A program made the translations under genes and the position numbers. From positions 21,581 through 85,580 of the forward strand of contig JACPCR010000065.1 in NCBI GenBank assembly GCA_016179685.1: a stretch of DNA of 64,000 bases. Reading direction: 5' to 3'. A model generated the notes under the pieces. That model made no database searches. It saw nothing but the letters and a program-made list of their open reading frames with translations, and had not been told where the DNA came from. The DNA is from Planctomycetota bacterium (GTDB taxonomy: Bacteria > Planctomycetota > PUPC01 > JACPCR01). Positions 60,301 through 64,000 of the stretch are shown here, in pieces (positions within the stretch are counted from its first letter, which is position 1; every line of letters begins with the position of its first letter).

Positions 60301-63300
60301 AGACGCGCACGGTCCGTAGCCCCAAACTGATCCTGCACACCGCTGGGGAAGTCCGCAGCGGTGAAGAGGTCGAGGCCATCCGCAAGGCGGTCGAGGCGGG
60401 CGCCGTCCTCCTGATCACGCCGGACGGCGATCCCGCGGTCGCCCGGGGCTTCGGAATCCAGGTGCCCGACCCCAAGGCCCGCGGGGAAGCCCGGCGCTTC
60501 GACCTCACCCCGCTCGCCTCGGAGCTGCCGGTGGCCTCGGGCTTGAGCATCCTGGGCCTCGGGGGACCCGCTCGGGGCCTCGAGGCCGGCCGCACGCTGC
60601 GCCAGACCGACGGCTTAATCCATGGCCGGATCGGTCAGGGACTTCTCATCTACCTCAACTTCGTCTCGTCTTATGCCGGTGGCTCGGATGCCCTGCCCTT
60701 CGACCTCGACGCCTGGGCCGTCCTGATGGATGGATTGCTCAAACGCTGCGGCGTTCCCGTCCCGCATCGCGTCGTCGATGCCGCCGGGAGAATGGACGGC
60801 CGGTTCATCCCTTATACCCTCGATACCGAGGACGGCAGCCAGCGCTACCTCCTGCTCCAGGCCAATGACCTCCTGGAGGGCTCCCTTTCTGCCTGGAACA
60901 TCGAGGAACGAGCCAAGAATGCTTTCGCACGCCTTCAGCTCGAAAAGCCGAGAACACTCCAGAGCGCCGAAAGCCCCATCGTCCTCCGGTGGACCCAGCA
61001 GCAGCCTGCGGACGCCCTTCTCTGGGTCAAGCGCCGCATCGAGGCGGAGGCGGGCAATGCACACAGCGCCCTTCTGGTCTCCCTCGATGGCCAGACCGCT
61101 GGCGGCCTTCGGGCTTGGCACGGAGCAGGCCAGAGCCTTTGGGAAGCTGGACCCGCGCTTTCTCTCCAGCCCGGCGAACACGCCCTGAGCCTGGCCGGAA
61201 ACGGCCGGGCCGTCTCCGTCGAGGATGTCCTTGTCCTGCCCGCCGAAATCACTACCCGCATCCTTCTTCACGAGCCTTCCATCCGGGCGTCCTACGACGT
61301 CGGTCGCCGCCAGAAGGTGCCTGTCCAGTCCATGAAGGGCATTCGCTTCATAGAAGTAAGCCTCCGGCCCGGCGACGGCACCCTCCTGTCCCTCATCGAG
61401 GAGGAGCAAGGCCGGCTGCTGCTCAGCCCAGTCACCGGGAAGCCAAGGGCGGGCCAGCGCCTTGGCATCGAGGTCCTCTACACGCTCCCCGATGGCCGTC
61501 CAACGAGCAAGGCCCATACTGTTGTGGCACAACTGGTTAAGTCGAACGGCGAGCCTGTCACTCAGCACCCGGCCAAGGACGTCCTTTCAGGCGGACGGGC
61601 AGTCCTCGACCTCTGGGCCGCTGAGGCCTACCCCACCGGACTCCACCAGCTCGTGGTCGACGATCTGACCACGGGCGATACCGTGCGCCTGCCACTGGAG
61701 ATTCGGCCACCCGGCGCGGCATCCGTCGGACTGGAAGCCTCGTGGCAGCTCGAAGACATCCCGCTCCTCGGCGGCAGGGCCCGCGGCAAGGTCACCCTCA
61801 AGAATCACGGCAATGCGCCAGCGGCATTGCAGGCCCTCGAGGTTCAGACCGGATGCCCCGGCGTTGCCGTCGCCCTCGAGCCATCCGTTTCCGTCGCGCC
61901 CGGCGCGGAACAGGTTCTTCCCCTGACTCTTTTCCTGCCCGCCGAAGCGCCGGAAGGGCGTACCCTCCTTCGCCTGGCCTCGAAAGGCGCGCCCCTGCCT
62001 GAAATGGATGGCTTTGAGCTGCGCATCCCGCCGCCCGTGGAGCTTGAGGTCAGTCCGTTGCCGGACATGAGGATTCCAGACGCCATGTTTTTCGATCTTC
62101 ATGGGCGCCTGCGAAACCGGACTGCGCAAATCCTGGACGTCAAGATCATCACCCAGATGCCCGCGTCCGCCTTCCTCGATGGCAGGCCGCAACCGCGCCT
62201 CCGGCTCGAGCCAGGGACCTGGACCGCCTTCAGCCTGCCCCTGCTGATTTCTCGCCAGCAGGCCCGGCAGGCGCGGTCGCTGCGCGACCTGGCTACGCCC
62301 GTGCACATCGAAACGCAGGAAAATGTGCGCCTGGCCACGCGCCGCGCCACGCTCCTGACCAACGCCTGGGACACCACGCCGCCCGTGCTGGGCAGCATCG
62401 CCCGCAACGCCATGCTTTCCGTCCAGGTGTTGAACGCGGCGGACCGGCCGCAGAGCGCCGACCTGGCCTTGCAGCCCTTCGTTGGCCTCTCGATTACGGA
62501 GCCCAGAAAGTCCGCCCAAATCCCGCCCGGCGAGACCCTGACCCTCACCTGGCCGGTTCGATGGGACGGGGGGCGCATGGACGACGGCATCCATGCCGTT
62601 CCTTACTCCATCACCGCACCGGCCCCCGCGGCGGCCGTCGTCGGCGAGGCCTTGATCGAATTGAAGACCGAGCGCCGGTGGTGGATCGCACGGCGGCCTC
62701 TTTTCCAAGCAGAGGTCAGCCAGCCGGACCTCGACCTCGCGCAGGAGTCCGCCGCGGACCCCTGGGAGCTTCCCCATGGCCTGTTCGAGTCCGCCGAGCC
62801 GCCCAGGGGCTGGAAGCCCAATCTCCTGTCGCTCAGTCTGCCCTGGTCTGAAGTACGACCTGCTCCCGACGCCAACATGATCGGGATGGCGGCGACTCGA
62901 ATCCCGTCGGACGAGGCCCACAAGGTCAAGGCCCGGATCGCTTGGCTCACCACGAGCGGCCTCTGGCAGGCAGGCATGCCTGCCGCGGCAGGCGCCGGGA
63001 AAGAGAACGCCCAGTCCGAAAAGTTCCTCGGGCAGGTCTGGCTCAATGGCGACCTCATCTTTGACAACCGCCCGAAGGACCAGCTTGACGCGATCATGGC
63101 CGACATGGCCTTGAAGCCACACGGCGAACTGAAGGCGGGCATGAACAACCTGGTCGTTCAGTGTGCCTTCGTCTCTTTTGCCAAGGGCGGGAAGCTCGGG
63201 ACGAGGGCTGGCGGCGGCAAGCCTGGCACGCTTTACCTCTGGCTCGAGGACCTGGCGACGTCGAAGCCGCTGCGGCTCACGTTCGATATGGAAACTGTCG

Positions 63301-63314
63301 CCCGGGGTCCCTAG
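57363..63314 (+). CDS. Giant secreted glycosidase-like protein with HEAT and ThuA-like N-terminal parts
   Basis: 1983 aa from the ATG at 57363 with TTTGGAGG upstream. A signal peptide lies at residues 5-25 (EALLIGLLVQWAALAFAEE). Residues 30-175 are HEAT-like (LARKATLYALGELR-type helices). Residues 180-430 resemble a ThuA/amidotransferase fold (GLRVLVVSRSPEHGLDAREH, RRGGRVILHGDSVFYGRN). Residues 440-630 are Ig-like. Residues 639-930 resemble a TIM-barrel (FRAIGLNTAYHWGSWVRSRG, EVGIGEDTGAAKQYLIF, DELPLARAQSPDLFG). Residues 940-1130 look like the GH42-type trimerisation domain (ILSLESGYRWGADRDPVCDA, VEAGAVLLITPDG). Residues 1450-1600 include CARDB-like Ig. The end (1840-1983) is a jelly-roll with FLGQVWLNGDLIFDNRPKDQ. 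E in FIEEVG and in WDE are candidate acids, unproven. Last gene of the long plus-strand cluster. Confidence 0.72.
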   Translation: MVRPHYAEALLIGLLVQWAALAFAEEAEDIGRFLDENREKAVQEALVSLKAGGATDQWNAFWSLTEKDAMGDLVEPYSTWLAEHGPNLSREQWAIAGLAAGRLKVTAAGPHLLRWLEAAQDPLAREATLYALGELREKQARAAVQALLQDPSEWVRFLAAEALEKIDGKWKPPKPTWPGLQGLRVLVVSRSPEHGLDAREHALWAKLLREAFQGAFTGCAVKWFFPGSVGGWNLGGGVEQAAAFFDFRDDGQPNLHLCLFNGLVVNETSPFFLWRMFQYARRGGRVILHGDSVFYGRNQRELLGVTITGGEILGKVINVFPWHRGPWESLLQENAENRPLFPSVDGLTAGFKSLWLGYKPIEKGGCLLVTRERVRPLAIIRSATQNPGRGGELPVPFLTEDEPTGLVFWKPIFEGLAAGPSLLPASIDWADEPLKLPMPRAASPFRLQLAVSWRSLEGEVSAQVTLAGPRGDLVASHTRKLVGKPGDRVRDAVVLPIDPLAEAGDYRLAFSVSAPGGQTLHAFSRTLSVLGRFDLVLNAPPLLPSEGEEVAVRFHVRDHGRGALQGGRLRLTLVDEDWEGPLVTWEREWSGPADKEGMEEFRVPAPRLPPGQFTLLGRVGDAAGRTFAQAETPIARQEWFDFHRDFLWSQWGNMKKEEPEFRAIGLNTAYHWGSWVRSRGYPYEYAVTNPPFYPRGAWLGDFYLGRGSAQLEEDRRQWLRLGEESSRNARAVANNFIEEVGIGEDTGAAKQYLIFLQSLYRTLSRLNERFKANIAAWDELPLARAQSPDLFGEHDVWFGYDFYGTLMQVRAHWLREMNPYLNLQPGMGAGGWGGSWLDSMHMRGYAKDPMTFFTLFRSRQMSSYGRRPFTWLVGMEGQNRFPPQSRVVWSAIAAGGRHILNYAPGDHLGHRLLNGDGSLTDAGQAYQAVIRSVRPNEPVLCFLQNRVTPDILSLESGYRWGADRDPVCDALFRLGLQHEETRTVRSPKLILHTAGEVRSGEEVEAIRKAVEAGAVLLITPDGDPAVARGFGIQVPDPKARGEARRFDLTPLASELPVASGLSILGLGGPARGLEAGRTLRQTDGLIHGRIGQGLLIYLNFVSSYAGGSDALPFDLDAWAVLMDGLLKRCGVPVPHRVVDAAGRMDGRFIPYTLDTEDGSQRYLLLQANDLLEGSLSAWNIEERAKNAFARLQLEKPRTLQSAESPIVLRWTQQQPADALLWVKRRIEAEAGNAHSALLVSLDGQTAGGLRAWHGAGQSLWEAGPALSLQPGEHALSLAGNGRAVSVEDVLVLPAEITTRILLHEPSIRASYDVGRRQKVPVQSMKGIRFIEVSLRPGDGTLLSLIEEEQGRLLLSPVTGKPRAGQRLGIEVLYTLPDGRPTSKAHTVVAQLVKSNGEPVTQHPAKDVLSGGRAVLDLWAAEAYPTGLHQLVVDDLTTGDTVRLPLEIRPPGAASVGLEASWQLEDIPLLGGRARGKVTLKNHGNAPAALQALEVQTGCPGVAVALEPSVSVAPGAEQVLPLTLFLPAEAPEGRTLLRLASKGAPLPEMDGFELRIPPPVELEVSPLPDMRIPDAMFFDLHGRLRNRTAQILDVKIITQMPASAFLDGRPQPRLRLEPGTWTAFSLPLLISRQQARQARSLRDLATPVHIETQENVRLATRRATLLTNAWDTTPPVLGSIARNAMLSVQVLNAADRPQSADLALQPFVGLSITEPRKSAQIPPGETLTLTWPVRWDGGRMDDGIHAVPYSITAPAPAAAVVGEALIELKTERRWWIARRPLFQAEVSQPDLDLAQESAADPWELPHGLFESAEPPRGWKPNLLSLSLPWSEVRPAPDANMIGMAATRIPSDEAHKVKARIAWLTTSGLWQAGMPAAAGAGKENAQSEKFLGQVWLNGDLIFDNRPKDQLDAIMADMALKPHGELKAGMNNLVVQCAFVSFAKGGKLGTRAGGGKPGTLYLWLEDLATSKPLRLTFDMETVARGP

Positions 63315-63630
63315 CGTCATGCAGTATCCACCTTATCCCTCGTGGCATTATGCTGCTGATTGTGGCTGAGTCTTTTGTGTGGGCGCTGTGGGCTCGGCTT
63401 CAGAGGCCATCGCTCTGTATTGGTTTAAGTTTTCTGACTTCCTTTCTCATCTCGTACCGGTTTGTGTTCGGGAGTTTTGGTGGACGTTTCCTATGGCTGC
63501 CGCTATGAGGACGCCGAACCACTCGCTGGCGCGGACACCGGCCACGCCGTCCGCAAGCAAGCTTGCTACCGTCAAGGCCGACGTCGCTCAGCTCGCGGCC
63601 CGTTAGGCCGCAGAAATCGAAGGTCGCGCG
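63315..63630. other. Non-coding stretch after the 1983-aa gene
   Basis: 316 bp without a supportable gene. Short open frames have no recognisable protein pattern or ribosome site. Sequence composition becomes T-richer than the coding DNA before it. Confidence 0.5.
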
Positions 63631-63902
63631 ATGGGCTTCGTCTGGAACGTCATGCTTTCCTTCGACAACGACGAGTTGTAGGAGGGCGATGAGCCTCGCG
63701 AGACGTGCGAATCTCTGGAGCGGATCAACACGTGGATCGGAACCGGGCGGCTGGTCAGCCTGGCCCAGCCCCACCTACGACGACGATGCCGGTTACGGGA
63801 TGGATGCCAACCTGTACGGCGTGGATTTAAACGCTTCGACATCGAGGAGTTTATCGCGGTGGTCAAGGCCCAGGACTGGAAGGCGCGGTCCAATGTCCAA
63901 CT
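63631..63902 (+). pseudogene. Decayed small acidic-protein gene
   Basis: The frame begins MGFVWNVMLSFDNDEL, meets a TAG at 63679-63681, continues EGDEPRETCESLERINTWIG, shifts frame near 63772 to TYDDDAGYGMDANLYGV, and shifts again near 63828 to FDIEEFIAVVKAQDWKARSN, VQLW. Joined together, the parts read as one coherent acidic domain of about 90 residues, so this is a broken gene rather than noise. The family is not identified with certainty. The 3' end runs into the palindromes at the window edge. Confidence 0.6.
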
Positions 63903-64000
63903 GTGGGGTGCGGGCGCTGCGCACACCTGTTCAGGTATGCGCTGGCCGCGGGGCCCCCACTTTCCGTGTCACACCTGTGCAAGTGTGGGGTGCGGGCGCT
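63903..64000. repeat. Second group of the palindrome family, running off the window
   Basis: Two cores, CACACCTGTTCAGGTATG (63922-63939) and CACACCTGTGCAAGTGTG (63970-63987), 48 bp apart, with a 16-bp direct repeat GTGGGGTGCGGGCGCT at 63903-63918 and 63985-64000. The core is that of the array at 2966-3917, but the flanking DNA is different. The array probably continues beyond the window. Confidence 0.85.

Overview
The window is 64 kb of GC-rich bacterial DNA with long, almost overlapping reading frames. ExbB/ExbD proteins, many N-terminal signal peptides, a Rieske/cytochrome b pair and an ECF sigma/FecR pair point to a diderm (Gram-negative type) bacterium. Giant secreted proteins with CBM9-like, NHL, HEAT and TPR repeats, a DUF4159 protein, a LamG/propeller protein and a tandem-ACT protein are the sort of content I associate with Planctomycetota and neighbouring uncultured phyla. 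There is no rRNA or tRNA in the window, so this placement is only an inference.

Layout. 0-2.3 kb, minus strand: ACT-domain protein, Rieske protein, start of a cytochrome b, and a stand-alone class III nucleotidyl cyclase. 2.3-4.1 kb: a decayed Rpn-type nuclease gene running into an array of palindromes spaced 53 or 56 bp. 4.1-18.8 kb, minus strand: a probable operon reading ECF sigma factor, FecR-like protein, secreted coiled-coil protein, two giant CBM9/FlgD-like/NHL proteins (1807 and 1292 aa), then a truncated SUMF1 protein and a HEAT protein. 18.8-24.2 kb: repeat-rich DNA, a small secreted protein, a LamG/seven-repeat propeller protein whose 5' end is a vapBC remnant, a URO-D family protein, an intact vapBC pair and a REP-transposase-like scrap. 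24.2-37.8 kb: a 2282-aa glycosidase-like protein (minus) divergent from a lacI-type regulator, which leads a third CBM9/FlgD-like/NHL giant (1277 aa) and a carbohydrate-binding protein. Two perfect 12-14 bp operators overlap the two divergent promoters. 38-63.3 kb, plus strand: TPR proteins of 583, 761 and 2760 aa, a small protein, ExbB, two ExbD, a TonB-like protein without a recognisable C-terminal domain, a DUF4159 membrane protein, another membrane protein and a 1983-aa glycosidase-like giant. The last 0.7 kb holds a decayed gene and a second group of the palindromes.

How it may fit together (inference): the regulators (ECF/FecR on one side, LacI on the other) control very large exported carbohydrate-related proteins. 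The ExbB-ExbD-ExbD complex with TPR/DUF4159 partners could energise an envelope process such as export, assembly or uptake. The intergenic DNA is unusually structured. It contains a double-hairpin element that repeatedly abuts stop codons, a heptamer CAGGTGT in tandem arrays, the same heptamer inverted in the palindrome arrays, and several other hairpin families.
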